Below are positions 7,866-17,208 of a stretch of 53,789 nucleotides of DNA, one piece after another (positions within the stretch are counted from its first letter, which is position 1; each line of letters begins with the position of its first letter). The DNA lies in NCBI GenBank assembly GCA_014729775.1, contig WJJJ01000025.1, positions 1 to 53,789 of the forward strand, in the 5' to 3' direction. A program made the position numbers and the translations under genes. Source of the stretch: Candidatus Omnitrophota bacterium. Its GTDB lineage: Bacteria > Omnitrophota > Gorgyraeia > Duberdicusellales > 4484-171. The notes beneath the pieces were generated by a model, which searched no databases, had not been told where the DNA came from, and saw only the letters and a program-made list of their open reading frames with translations.

Positions 7866-7894
7866 AATGTACCATATTCTCGCTCAAAAAACAA
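7866..7894 (-). promoter_or_regulatory. Possible promoter of the riboswitch transcript
   Basis: On the minus strand TTGTTT (7894-7889), 17 bases, TACATT (7871-7866), placing the start about 20 bases ahead of the aptamer, with A/T-rich sequence upstream. The hexamers match only 3/6 and 4/6; position relative to the aptamer is the main support. It is back to back with the purB promoter. Confidence 0.4.
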
Positions 7895-7931
7895 AAATTA
7901 CCATATTTTGCCGGTGCATATCTCTTTTCCG

Positions 7932-7960
7932 TTGACGCCAGAAGGGAGTTTTGGTATGAT
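7932..7960 (+). promoter_or_regulatory. Strong sigma-70 promoter for the purine operon
   Basis: TTGACG (7932-7937), exactly 17 bases, TATGAT (7955-7960); both hexamers are 5/6 matches. The predicted start near 7967 leaves a leader of only about 20 bases before purB, too short for a purine riboswitch, so regulation, if any, is probably by a protein. Confidence 0.8.
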
Positions 7961-7986
7961 TAGTCTTTACCGGAAAGACACCTATC

Positions 7987-9279
7987 ATGATCGAACGATA
8001 TACGCCCCCCGAAATAGGCGCATTGTGGAGTGACGAGGAAAAGTTTCAACGGTTCCTGCGTATTGAAAAGTATTTTCTGGAAGCGCAGGAGGCGCAGGGA
8101 CAGGTTCCCCGGGGAGTAAGCCGGGAATTCGACCGGGTGACACTTTCCGTTTCGCAGATCAGAAAACTGGAAGAAAAAACCCATCACGATATCGTTGCGT
8201 TCCTTCAGCACATCTCTCCCCAGCTTGAGAAAGCCGCTCCCTTTTTACACCGCGGGATGACGTCTTCGGATCTTCTCGATACCACCCTGGCCTGGCAATT
8301 GCGTGATGCCGCCCGGATTATCCTGCAAGAGCTCGACCGGGTCATCGAAGCGGCGGCCGCCCAGGCCCGGCGCTACAAGGATACCCTGTGCATTGCCCGT
8401 ACTCACGGGGTTCATGCCGATATGTATTGTTTCGGTCTCAAGTTTGCGTACGTGTACAGCGACCTGAAACGGGAACGGCGTTTACTGGAGGAGAGTCTGG
8501 AATATGTCGCTCAGGGAAAAATTTCCGGAGCAGTAGGGACATTCGCCTATTTCGGACCTGAAATTGAAGAATATATCTGCGGGAAAATCGGTATCGGATT
8601 CGCGCCCGTCTCCACTCAGATCGTATCCCGGGAGCGTTTCGCATATTTTCTTTCCATTCTGGCGCTCATCGGGGCAACGTTGGAAAGATTCGCTACCGAA
8701 ATCCGTCACCTTCAGCGCAATGAAGTGGCCGAAGCCAAGGAGCCGTTTTACCGGGGACAAAAAGGATCGAGCGCGATGCCCCACAAACAAAATCCGATTT
8801 CCTGCGAACGGTTGTGCGGACTAAGCCGGCTGCTGCGGGGAAATATGCTGACGGCATATGAAAACATCAACCTTTGGCATGAACGAGACATCTCTCATTC
8901 TTCAGCCGAACGGGTGATCCTTCCCGACGCCACAATTACCGTCGTCTACATGCTGAAGCTTGCATCCCGTATAATGAACGATCTCCATGTTGATTCCAAA
9001 AAGATGATGAAGAATATCGAACTCAACCGCGGGCTGATCTTTTCCCAGAAATTGCTTTTGCTGTTGATGGGGAAGGGCGTGGGAAGAATGGAGGCCTATG
9101 ACATCGTTCAGGAAATCTCGCTGCGGGTAATCAATGAGAGTTCTACTTTTCAGGCCGAGGTGAAGAAGGATGCCCGGGTAGCGGAGCTGGTATCCGAATC
9201 GGAACGGGATGAGATTTTCGATTCCTTTTCATACCTCACAAACGTGGATAATATTTACGCGCGGGTCGGCCTCACATAA
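7987..9279 (+). CDS. purB: Adenylosuccinate lyase
   Basis: Cleaves SAICAR to AICAR in IMP synthesis and adenylosuccinate to AMP. 430 residues, the normal length. It carries the fumarase/aspartase superfamily signature SSAMPHKQNP (about residues 261-270) and the short-form PurB N terminus MIERYTPPEIGALWSDE. TSSDLLDTTLAWQL and ARTHGVHAD are further family blocks, holding the substrate-binding Ser/Thr and an active-site His. First gene of the purine operon, about 20 bases downstream of its promoter. Confidence 0.97.
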   Translation: MIERYTPPEIGALWSDEEKFQRFLRIEKYFLEAQEAQGQVPRGVSREFDRVTLSVSQIRKLEEKTHHDIVAFLQHISPQLEKAAPFLHRGMTSSDLLDTTLAWQLRDAARIILQELDRVIEAAAAQARRYKDTLCIARTHGVHADMYCFGLKFAYVYSDLKRERRLLEESLEYVAQGKISGAVGTFAYFGPEIEEYICGKIGIGFAPVSTQIVSRERFAYFLSILALIGATLERFATEIRHLQRNEVAEAKEPFYRGQKGSSAMPHKQNPISCERLCGLSRLLRGNMLTAYENINLWHERDISHSSAERVILPDATITVVYMLKLASRIMNDLHVDSKKMMKNIELNRGLIFSQKLLLLLMGKGVGRMEAYDIVQEISLRVINESSTFQAEVKKDARVAELVSESERDEIFDSFSYLTNVDNIYARVGLT

Positions 9280-9330
9280 TACCTCACGAATACCTATTAT
9301 TCGGTAAAGACCCAGGGAGCAGATGAGGAA

Positions 9331-12243
9331 ATGATCTGGAGAATTGATGTGTTTTCCAAGGAGAACGGTTCGTCGGCGGACATTTCCGCTCAGATCCGGG
9401 ATATGGGCGTCGGCGGCAACCCGCGCGCTGCGCTGCGTAAGGTGTATTTTTTGGAAACGGACGCGTCCCGGGAAGATATCGCGCGGGTCGCCGAAGAAGT
9501 ACTGATCAATCCGATTCTGGAACGCGGGGAAATCACTTCGGGAATGGTCCGCGCCGATCACGGTGCCGGCGAGTTGCTGGTGATGTATAATCCCGGCGTG
9601 TGCGATCCGACCGCGCTTTCCCTGGACCGGGCGCTGAAGGATATGGAGATTCCTGTGTCCGCGGTCCGTACCGCCCGTCACTACCGCCTTGAGGGACTTT
9701 CTCCCGAAGCCGTTGCATTATGCGCTCCCCGTCTTTTCTATAATCCTCTGATCGAACACGTGGTGGATCCTGCCGCCGCGGAACGGGTCGTTTCTTTGAA
9801 TGAATTTCAGGGACAGCAATACAGATTCCAGCGGCGCACGGTTCCTCTCGCCGCTGCGGACCGAGATGCGTTGCGTGCGGTTTCCGAACAGGGGTGTTTA
9901 TCGCTGAGCACGGAAGAAATGGAAATCATCCAGGAGTATTTTCGCGCGCTTAAACGTGACCCTACCGACTGCGAGCTGGAAACGATCGCGGTGTTGTGGT
10001 CGGAGCACTGCGCGCACAAGACGTTTCGCGGCCTTATCGAATACCGGGAACGGCATGCCGACGGGACCGAACACAAGGAGGAGATCCGGAATCTGCTGAA
10101 GTCGACGATAATGCGTGCGACCCGGGAGATCGATTCACCGGGTTGTGTGTCCGTGTTCGAGGATAATTCCGGGATCGTGAAATTCGATGAACATTCGCAT
10201 GTGTGCTGTAAAGTGGAAACGCATAACCATCCTTCGAGCCTGGAGCCCTACGGCGGGGCGTCAACCGGGATCGGAGGGGTGATCCGGGATATTCTCGGTA
10301 CGGGACGCGGCGCCCGTCCGTTCGCGAACCTTGACGTGTTTTGTTTTTCTCCCTGGGACACGGGCTATGAGGAGCTTCCTCCCGGTATCCTGCATCCCAA
10401 ACGCATCATCCAGGGAGTTGTGCGCGGCGTGCGTGATTACGGGAATCGAATGGGGATTCCCACGATTGCCGGAGCGGTCATATTCGAACGCCGCTTTCTC
10501 GGGAATCCGCTGGTGTTCTGCGGTACTCTGGGTATTATGCCCGCGCAGCGGGCCTTTAAAGAGGTCCGTGAAGGCGATCTCGTGGTAGTATGCGGCGCGC
10601 GTACGGGACGGGACGGTATCCACGGAGCGACTTTTTCCTCTCAGGAACTCGACGAATCGACGGTGAACCTCACCAGCGCGGTGCAGATCGGCAATCCCAT
10701 CGAAGAAAAAAAACTTACCGAGGCGGTGCTTCGCAGTGCCGACAGGGACCTGTTTCACGCCATTACCGACTGCGGCGCCGGCGGATTGTCCAGTGCGGTA
10801 AGTGAATTGGCGGGCGAGCACGGGGTGGTCGTCGATCTGGATAAGGTTCCCTTAAAATATACCGGGCTTTCCTACACGGAAATATGGATTTCCGAGTCGC
10901 AGGAACGCATGGTGCTGTTTTGCACCGAACAGAACCGTCCCGCGCTGGAGGAGATCTTCGCTGAAGAGGACGTTGAGTTCACCGTGATCGGACGGGTAAC
11001 CGCTGATCATACCCTCAGGCTTCGTTACGCGCGGGAAACGGTTGCCGAACTGGACATGGAATTTTTGTTTACCCTTCCCCGGATCACCAAGCAGGCGCAG
11101 TGGGAACCGGTTGCTCAGACGCGCCATTCCTTTGCCGAACGCGCCGTGTATACCGGAGAACTGCTGGATTTACTTGCGGCGCCGAACGTGGCCCCGAAAG
11201 ACTGGATCATCCGGCAGTATGATCACGAAGTGCAGGGAGGATCCGTCGGGAAACCTTTCGGCGGGATCGAGCATCCGGTCATCGCCGATGCTTCAGTCGT
11301 TCGTCCCGATCTTGCCAGCGACCGGGCGGTGGCTGTGGGGATCGGCTTGTGTCCCTGGTATTCGGATATCGATCCCTACTGGATGGCGGCCGCGGCGATC
11401 GATGAAGCTCTGCGCAATCTCGTGGCGGCCGGGGCTTCGATCGAAACGGCATACTTGCTCGATAATTTCAGCTGGGGATCGCCCGATGATCCGAAGCTGC
11501 TGGGCGGACTGGTGCGCGCCTGCCGCGGATGCGCCGATTTTTCCACCTATTTCCGGGTGCCTTTTGTGTCAGGGAAGGACAGTTTATACAACGAGTATCT
11601 CATTGACGATCGACGTATCGCCGTGCCAGGTACGCTTTTGGTCACGGCGTTTTCCGTACTGGAACACTGGAACCAGACCCGGAGCGCTGAACTGAAGGCC
11701 TCGGGCAATTTACTTTATATTGTCGGTGAGACCCGGGCGGAGCTCGGCGGGTCGGAATACGCCCGGCAGCAGGGACAGGCCGGCGGTGTGGTACCGAAGG
11801 TGGACCGGCGCACCGCGAAACAAAATATGGAAGCGGTCATCCGGATGATGAGAAGAGGGACCGCGGTGTCGTGTCATGACCTTTCCGAAGGAGGGTTGGC
11901 GGTGGCGGCGGCGGAAATGTGCACCTCATCGCAGTTCGGGCTCCGGGGATTTCTGGCGGAGCTGCCCCGGGACGATTCGCTTTCAGACGGGGAATTATTA
12001 TTTTCCGAGTCTCCGAGCCGGTTTCTGCTGGAGGTGCCGCCCCAACGGAAGACTGAAGCCGAACGGGAGCTGAAAGGTATTTCCCACGCCGTGTTTGGGT
12101 GTGTTTCGCCGGACCGGGAATTCCGGGTCTTCGGGCAGAACGGGAATGAAGTGATCGGGGTGACCAATGAGCGGTTACGGCAGGCATGGTACGGGACGTT
12201 TAAAGAGTTCCGGTATCGACAGGAAACTGCGGAGGCGCGATGA
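9331..12243 (+). CDS. purL: FGAM synthase: PurS-like duplication fused to PurL
   Basis: Converts FGAR to FGAM using ATP and ammonia delivered by PurQ. 970 residues. The N-terminal about 165 residues look like two PurS-type units: the first starts MIWRIDVFSKENG and ends INPILERGE; the second has VMYNPGVCDPTALSLDRALKDM and ends YNPLIEHVVDP. The catalytic part follows, with WSEHCAHKT (about 221-229), VETHNHPSSLEPYGGASTGIGGVIRD, and a second half with GKPFGGIEHP and FVSGKDSLYNEY. The glutaminase is the separate next gene, so this is intermediate between the PurS+PurL+PurQ set and the single large synthetase. The start follows GATGAGGA. It overlaps purQ by four bases. Confidence 0.95.
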   Translation: MIWRIDVFSKENGSSADISAQIRDMGVGGNPRAALRKVYFLETDASREDIARVAEEVLINPILERGEITSGMVRADHGAGELLVMYNPGVCDPTALSLDRALKDMEIPVSAVRTARHYRLEGLSPEAVALCAPRLFYNPLIEHVVDPAAAERVVSLNEFQGQQYRFQRRTVPLAAADRDALRAVSEQGCLSLSTEEMEIIQEYFRALKRDPTDCELETIAVLWSEHCAHKTFRGLIEYRERHADGTEHKEEIRNLLKSTIMRATREIDSPGCVSVFEDNSGIVKFDEHSHVCCKVETHNHPSSLEPYGGASTGIGGVIRDILGTGRGARPFANLDVFCFSPWDTGYEELPPGILHPKRIIQGVVRGVRDYGNRMGIPTIAGAVIFERRFLGNPLVFCGTLGIMPAQRAFKEVREGDLVVVCGARTGRDGIHGATFSSQELDESTVNLTSAVQIGNPIEEKKLTEAVLRSADRDLFHAITDCGAGGLSSAVSELAGEHGVVVDLDKVPLKYTGLSYTEIWISESQERMVLFCTEQNRPALEEIFAEEDVEFTVIGRVTADHTLRLRYARETVAELDMEFLFTLPRITKQAQWEPVAQTRHSFAERAVYTGELLDLLAAPNVAPKDWIIRQYDHEVQGGSVGKPFGGIEHPVIADASVVRPDLASDRAVAVGIGLCPWYSDIDPYWMAAAAIDEALRNLVAAGASIETAYLLDNFSWGSPDDPKLLGGLVRACRGCADFSTYFRVPFVSGKDSLYNEYLIDDRRIAVPGTLLVTAFSVLEHWNQTRSAELKASGNLLYIVGETRAELGGSEYARQQGQAGGVVPKVDRRTAKQNMEAVIRMMRRGTAVSCHDLSEGGLAVAAAEMCTSSQFGLRGFLAELPRDDSLSDGELLFSESPSRFLLEVPPQRKTEAERELKGISHAVFGCVSPDREFRVFGQNGNEVIGVTNERLRQAWYGTFKEFRYRQETAEAR

Positions 12244-13025
12244 ACGACAGTCCTGCAGTGCTTATTCTGCGTACGGCGGGAACCAATTGCGAGAAAGAGA
12301 CCGCAGCCGCGCTCTCGGCGGCCGGAGCGGCGCCGCGGGTGATGCACCTGCACGCGTTCAAAAAAGACCCGTCCCTTTCCCGATATCAAATGATCTGTTT
12401 CCCGGGCGGGTTCAGTTACGGCGACGACCTCGGTGCCGGGAAGATATTTTCACTGGAGCTTATGTTATGGTTTCGGCGTGAGCTGGAACGGTTCATCCAA
12501 AACGGCCGGCTGGTACTGGGAATATGCAACGGATTTCAGATCCTGGCGAATACCGGTATACTGCCTGACGCGGATTTTCGTCAAAAATTCACCTTAGCCG
12601 AAAACAAGTCCGCGCGGTTCGAGGACCGTTGGGTGCATTTAACCTGTCCCGCTGAAGCGGCGGGCCGGGAAATATGGTGCCGCGGGATGCCGCGTGTCAT
12701 TGACCTGCCAGTGGCGCACGGCGAAGGGCGCGTCTACGCTGACGGTCCGGTGACGGAACGCCTGCGGGAGCGGGGACAGATTCTGTTTCATTACTGCGAC
12801 CGGAACGGTTCGTCCGCCGCCTATCCGTTGAACCCGAACGGGTCGCTGGCGGCGGTAGCCGGCATTACCGATCCCAGCGGCCGGATTCTGGGACTGATGC
12901 CGCATCCCGAACGGGGTGCCTTCGCGCATCATTATCCGGGGTGGCAGAATGAACCCAAAATCCCGTGGGGAATGCAGTTGTTTCGAAACGCGGTACAGTA
13001 CCTTCAGCAGGTGAATTGCACATGA
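12240..13025 (+). CDS. purQ: FGAM synthase glutaminase subunit
   Basis: Class I glutamine amidotransferase that feeds ammonia to PurL. 261 residues. The nucleophile is Cys96 in LGICNGFQIL; the oxyanion region is FPGGFSYGDDLGAGK; the catalytic His/Glu are in LMPHPERGAF. It is longer than the about 227-residue PurQ that works with free PurS. It is closer to the glutaminase domain of the large fused enzyme, in line with the fused PurS-PurL next door. ATGA overlaps on both sides. Confidence 0.96.
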   Translation: MNDSPAVLILRTAGTNCEKETAAALSAAGAAPRVMHLHAFKKDPSLSRYQMICFPGGFSYGDDLGAGKIFSLELMLWFRRELERFIQNGRLVLGICNGFQILANTGILPDADFRQKFTLAENKSARFEDRWVHLTCPAEAAGREIWCRGMPRVIDLPVAHGEGRVYADGPVTERLRERGQILFHYCDRNGSSAAYPLNPNGSLAAVAGITDPSGRILGLMPHPERGAFAHHYPGWQNEPKIPWGMQLFRNAVQYLQQVNCT

Positions 13026-14422
13026 AAGACGTAAAAGAAAAGTGCGGATTGTTTGCGGTGTATCACGCGGAGTCGGCAAGCATGCTAACTTACTTAGGGC
13101 TGTTCTCTCTTCAGCACCGGGGCGAGGAGTCCTGCGGTATCATCTCTTTTGACGGCAGTACCTTTTCGTTTCACCGGGGCATGGGACTGGTGAGTGAAGT
13201 GATCACCGAAACCGAACTGGCAAAACTGAAAGGGCATCAGTCGATCGGGCATGTGCGCTATTCCACGACCGGTTCCAGCGCATTCCGTAACATCCAGCCG
13301 CTCTTCGTCGACTCATATAAATGTTCTCTTTCACTGGCGCATAACGGAAATCTGGTGAACACTCCCCAGCTGCGCAAGTCGCTGGAAGACAGGGGAGCTA
13401 TTTTTCAGTCTACGTCCGACTCCGAGCTCATTCTGCATTTAATAATGAGATCCCGCAAAGAATCACTGGAAGAGAAGATCGTATCCGCGCTCAAAAAAGT
13501 GAACGGCGCCTATTCTCTGGTTATGATGAGCAAGGACGGGATCATGGGCGTACGGGATCCTCACGGATTCCGTCCGCTGTGCGTCGGACGCAAAGGGGAC
13601 ACCTATTTTCTTTCTTCTGAAAGCTGCGCGCTTGATTTGATCGGTGCGCAGTTGATCCGTGAGGTAAAACCGGGAGAGCTGGTGTCGATCGACGATTCCG
13701 GGATCCGATCGCGGTTTATCCGCCGGGTGAAGAAAAAAGCGTATTGCGCGTTTGAACACGTGTATTTTTCCCGGCCGGACTCGGTGATCTTCGGTGAAAC
13801 CGTGCATATCGTGCGGGAAAAGCTGGGGCGCCGTCTGGCGCGGGAAAAGCCGGTGGATGCCGATCTGGTAATCGGCGTGCCCGATTCCGGGACCTCAGCC
13901 GCGCTGGGGTTTTCTAAAGAGAGCCGGATCCCGCTGGAGGTGGGAATTATCCGCAATCATTATATCGGCCGAACGTTCATCCAGCCCTACCAGCAAAAAC
14001 GTGAACTGAGCGTCAAACTGAAATTCAACATATTGAAGGAAGTGATCCGGGGGAAAAAAGTGGTGATCGTCGATGATTCGGTAGTGAGGGGAACTACGTC
14101 AAAAATCAGGGTGAAGAATTTCCGCGAACTGGGCGCCAAAGAGGTCCATCTGCGCATTTCCTGTCCGCCGCACCGCTCCGGGTGTTTTTACGGGATCGAT
14201 TTCCCCGATCCGAAAAAACTGATCGCCTATCAACGTTCAGTAAAGGAGATCGAACGGTTTCTGGAAGTGGACAGTCTGGGGTATTTAAGCCTGGAAGGAA
14301 TGCTGGACTGTTTTCAGGAGGACCGGTCCAATTACTGCGCGGCGTGCTGGTCGGGTAAGTATCCGGTGAAATTCAGACAGGCGGATAAATACGCTCTGGA
14401 ACAGGAAGGGAAGAGACGATGA
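13022..14422 (+). CDS. purF: Amidophosphoribosyltransferase
   Basis: First step of purine synthesis: PRPP plus glutamine to phosphoribosylamine. The start overlapping the purQ stop gives a seven-residue propeptide, MKDVKEK, before the catalytic CGLF (Cys8). The PRPP loop is VVIVDDSVVRGTTS. CAFEHVYF, RISCPPH and NYCAACW supply the cysteines expected of the Bacillus-type enzyme, which binds a 4Fe-4S cluster. 466 residues. A longer upstream extension lies within purQ and would bury the catalytic Cys, so it was rejected. Confidence 0.96.
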   Translation: MKDVKEKCGLFAVYHAESASMLTYLGLFSLQHRGEESCGIISFDGSTFSFHRGMGLVSEVITETELAKLKGHQSIGHVRYSTTGSSAFRNIQPLFVDSYKCSLSLAHNGNLVNTPQLRKSLEDRGAIFQSTSDSELILHLIMRSRKESLEEKIVSALKKVNGAYSLVMMSKDGIMGVRDPHGFRPLCVGRKGDTYFLSSESCALDLIGAQLIREVKPGELVSIDDSGIRSRFIRRVKKKAYCAFEHVYFSRPDSVIFGETVHIVREKLGRRLAREKPVDADLVIGVPDSGTSAALGFSKESRIPLEVGIIRNHYIGRTFIQPYQQKRELSVKLKFNILKEVIRGKKVVIVDDSVVRGTTSKIRVKNFRELGAKEVHLRISCPPHRSGCFYGIDFPDPKKLIAYQRSVKEIERFLEVDSLGYLSLEGMLDCFQEDRSNYCAACWSGKYPVKFRQADKYALEQEGKRR

Positions 14423-15420
14423 GCAAGACCTACCGCGATGCCGGAGTAAATATCGAAACAGCGGAAAAATTCGTGAGAAAACTGAGCGCATTCACCGGTG
14501 TTGCTTCCGGGATCCAGCGCGCCCAGGCCTTTGGCTGCGTGTATCCCCGGAGCGGGGATCTGGCCCGTTACCGTCAGCCGCTGCTGGTGTCTTCGACCGA
14601 CGGAGTCGGCACCAAGCTGATACTTGCGCAGAAGTTCGGGATGCATCGCGGGGTTGGGATCGATCTGGTGGCGATGAACGTCAACGACGTGGTCTGCGCG
14701 GGCGCGCGGCCGCTGTTCTTTCTCGATTATATCGCCTGCGGCCGTCTCCAACCGCGGGTGCTTTCCGCGGTGGTGCGCGGCATTCAGGAGGGAATGGAGC
14801 AGGCGCAGTGCAGTCTCCTGGGCGGTGAGACCGCGGAAATGCCGGGCATGTACGCGTCCGGAGAGTACGATCTCGCGGGGTTCTGTGTCGGGGTCGTCGA
14901 GAGAAAAAAGCTCATTGACGGCCGCGGAGTACGCGCCGGTGACGCCGTTGTCGGAATTACCTCCAGCGGATTTCATTCGAACGGATTCTCTTTGGTGCGC
15001 AAGGTGCTTCCGGCGCGGCTCCTGCGCAGGTACCGCCGCGCGATACTGGCCCCGACGCGGATTTACGTACAGCCGGTACTCTCCCTTCTGCGCACAAAGG
15101 CAGGAAACGAGGCGGTACACGGGATCGCCCACGTGACCGGCGGGGGGTTTTTTCATAAAGTGAGCAAGATCGTTCCTTCCGGATTAGGGATACGGATCAA
15201 TACCCGGACCTGGAAAGTGCCGCAGGTATTCCGGATGGTACAGGCACAAGGCGTACCGGAACGGGAAATGTACACGGTATTCAATATGGGGATCGGAATG
15301 GTGCTCGTGGTCGAGAAAAAGTACGTTCGGCACGCGCTCAGGAAACTTCAACGGTTCTTTCCCGCAAAGATCGTCGGTGCGGTGGAACGTTCCAAAACGC
15401 CGATGCGGCTGGAAAAGTAA
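14419..15420 (+). CDS. purM: Phosphoribosylformylglycinamidine cyclo-ligase
   Basis: Closes the imidazole ring (FGAM to AIR) with ATP. 333 residues. Blocks include YRDAGVNIETAEKFV at the N terminus, STDGVGTKLILAQKF, GIDLVAMNVNDVVCAGARPLFFLDYIA, LLGGETAEMPGMY, ITSSGFHSNGFSLVR, HVTGGGFFHKVSKI and FNMGIGMVLVV. Nothing is missing. ATGA overlap with purF. Confidence 0.97.
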   Translation: MSKTYRDAGVNIETAEKFVRKLSAFTGVASGIQRAQAFGCVYPRSGDLARYRQPLLVSSTDGVGTKLILAQKFGMHRGVGIDLVAMNVNDVVCAGARPLFFLDYIACGRLQPRVLSAVVRGIQEGMEQAQCSLLGGETAEMPGMYASGEYDLAGFCVGVVERKKLIDGRGVRAGDAVVGITSSGFHSNGFSLVRKVLPARLLRRYRRAILAPTRIYVQPVLSLLRTKAGNEAVHGIAHVTGGGFFHKVSKIVPSGLGIRINTRTWKVPQVFRMVQAQGVPEREMYTVFNMGIGMVLVVEKKYVRHALRKLQRFFPAKIVGAVERSKTPMRLEK

Positions 15421-15430
15421 AGGACGGAAA

Positions 15431-16732
15431 ATGAATGTATTAGTTATAGGTTCAGGCGGGCGGGAACACTGTCTGGTGTGGAAATTGCGTCAGTCTCCGC
15501 ACGTAGCGCGAATATTCTGCGCTCCTGGCAACGGCGGTACCGCGAAAGACGCCGAAAATACGGAGATTGCGGCGACGGACGGAGAAGCGCTGCTGCGGTT
15601 TGCCGAGGAGCGGGATATCGGTCTTACAGTGGTAGGACCGGAAGTCCCCCTGGTGGACGGCATCGTGGATCGTTTTGAATCCCGCGGTCTCAGGATATTC
15701 GGTCCGCGCAGGGCCTGTGCCCGTCTGGAGGGGAGCAAGATATACGCGAAAGAGGTGATGGACCGTTTTGATATTCCGACCGCTTCCTGGCGTGCTTTTG
15801 ATAACCCGGGTGATGCCCGGAACTATATTCGGGGAAGATCCGGTCCGCTGGTGGTAAAAGCCGACGGTCTTGCCGCCGGCAAAGGAGTGGTCGTCTGCAA
15901 AACCAGAGAAGAGGCGCTGACCGCGGCAGACCGAATGCTGGTACACAAGGAGTTCGGCGCGGCCGGAGAAAAGATCCTGGTGGAGGATTTCCTTGCCGGA
16001 GAGGAAGCGTCTATTCTGCTGGTAACCGACGGGGAAACCGTGATCCCGCTGATTTCGTCACAGGATCACAAGCGTATCGGCGAAGGGGATCGCGGACCGA
16101 ATACGGGCGGGATGGGCGCGTACGCGCCGGCTCCGCTGGTGAGCGGACCGCTTATGGAGAACATTCACGGCACCATTTGTGAACCGCTGATCAAAGGGCT
16201 GGGCAAACAGGGGATGAAATACCGGGGGGTGCTGTATATCGGTCTGATGATTTCCGGCGGGAATCCTTATGTGCTGGAGTTTAATGTGCGCTTCGGTGAT
16301 CCTGAAACGCAGGTAGTGGTGCCGAAGCTTCAATCCGATCTGTACGAGTTGATGGACCGGACCGTTCAGGGGCAGCTTGCCGGAACCGTGCTGTCCTGGG
16401 ATCCCCGGTTTTGCGTGGGAGTGGTCCTGGCGAGCGGGGGATATCCCGGTCCCTATCAGAAAGGAAAGAAGATCGAAGGACTCGATTGTCTGCCCAGTGA
16501 CGTCACCGTGTTCCACGCCGGCACCAGGGCGGAACCGGCGCGGTCCGGGGAGGGGTATGAGTATTTCACGCAGGGCGGCCGCGTGCTCACCGTGACCGGT
16601 TTGGACCCCTTGTTTCCTCAGGCCCAGCGCAAAGTATATGAGGCGGCAGAAAAAATACGATTTGAGGGCCGCTCCTACCGCAAGGACATCGGGAACAAAG
16701 CATTGAAATTTTTATCCGAAGGAGTAAAATAA
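15431..16732 (+). CDS. purD: Phosphoribosylamine-glycine ligase
   Basis: Joins phosphoribosylamine with glycine to make GAR; ATP-grasp enzyme. 433 residues from the ATG that begins MNVLVIGSGGREHCLVWKL, the standard N terminus. GPLVVKADGLAAGKGVVVC and the SSQDHKRIGEGDRGPNTGGMGAYAP signature are present, as are VLEFNVRFGDPETQ metal-binding residues. Ten bases after purM. Confidence 0.97.
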   Translation: MNVLVIGSGGREHCLVWKLRQSPHVARIFCAPGNGGTAKDAENTEIAATDGEALLRFAEERDIGLTVVGPEVPLVDGIVDRFESRGLRIFGPRRACARLEGSKIYAKEVMDRFDIPTASWRAFDNPGDARNYIRGRSGPLVVKADGLAAGKGVVVCKTREEALTAADRMLVHKEFGAAGEKILVEDFLAGEEASILLVTDGETVIPLISSQDHKRIGEGDRGPNTGGMGAYAPAPLVSGPLMENIHGTICEPLIKGLGKQGMKYRGVLYIGLMISGGNPYVLEFNVRFGDPETQVVVPKLQSDLYELMDRTVQGQLAGTVLSWDPRFCVGVVLASGGYPGPYQKGKKIEGLDCLPSDVTVFHAGTRAEPARSGEGYEYFTQGGRVLTVTGLDPLFPQAQRKVYEAAEKIRFEGRSYRKDIGNKALKFLSEGVK

Positions 16733-17208
16733 TGCTTCGGAACGGAAGAGCAATGAACGGGAAAATCGCGGTGATTCTGGGCAGCAAGGACGATCTGCCG
16801 GTCGTGGAGGAAGGGATAGTGATCCTGGACGACCTGGAAGTCGCCTATGATCTGCATATCATGTCCGCGCACCGCAATCCCGATACATTGCGAGAATATT
16901 GCGTCAGTATGGAGGAGAAAGGCATCAGGGCGGTAATTGCCTGTGCCGGCAGAGCTGCGGCGCTTCCCGGGTTTGTCGCCTCCTATTCGGATGTGCCGGT
17001 GATCGGCGTGGCCCTCAAGGGAGGGCTTTTGGACGGCCTTGATGCGCTGTTTTCGATTGTGAGCGTGCCCAAAGGGCTGGGACTGGTATGCAGCGGCGTC
17101 GGGGAAAGCGCCTTTTTTAACGCGGTGATTCACGCGCTGCAGATTCTCTCACTGGGCAGTCCCGAGTACCGTCTCAAGCTCAAGACGGCGAAAGAGCGTG
17201 TTACCTGA
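16732..17208 (+). CDS. purE: AIR carboxylase / N5-CAIR mutase
   Basis: Produces CAIR from AIR. 158 residues. GSKDDLPVV (phosphate loop) and MSAHRNPD with the conserved His47 are intact. The usual class I AGGAAHLPG is replaced by AGRAAALPG, which lacks the class I His and is reminiscent of class II (CO2-using) enzymes. No purK is in the window, which would fit class II, but purK could be elsewhere. The start follows AAGGAG. It ends TGATG into the next gene. Confidence 0.92.
   Translation: MLRNGRAMNGKIAVILGSKDDLPVVEEGIVILDDLEVAYDLHIMSAHRNPDTLREYCVSMEEKGIRAVIACAGRAAALPGFVASYSDVPVIGVALKGGLLDGLDALFSIVSVPKGLGLVCSGVGESAFFNAVIHALQILSLGSPEYRLKLKTAKERVT

Noticed and set aside
7871-7907. ACCATATT direct repeat (7871-7878, 7900-7907)
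   Set aside because: Only eight bases in an A/T-rich spacer between two promoters; could be an operator, but nothing else supports it.
7967-7986. Purine riboswitch ahead of purB
   Set aside because: The leader from the predicted start is only about 20 bases, too short for an aptamer.
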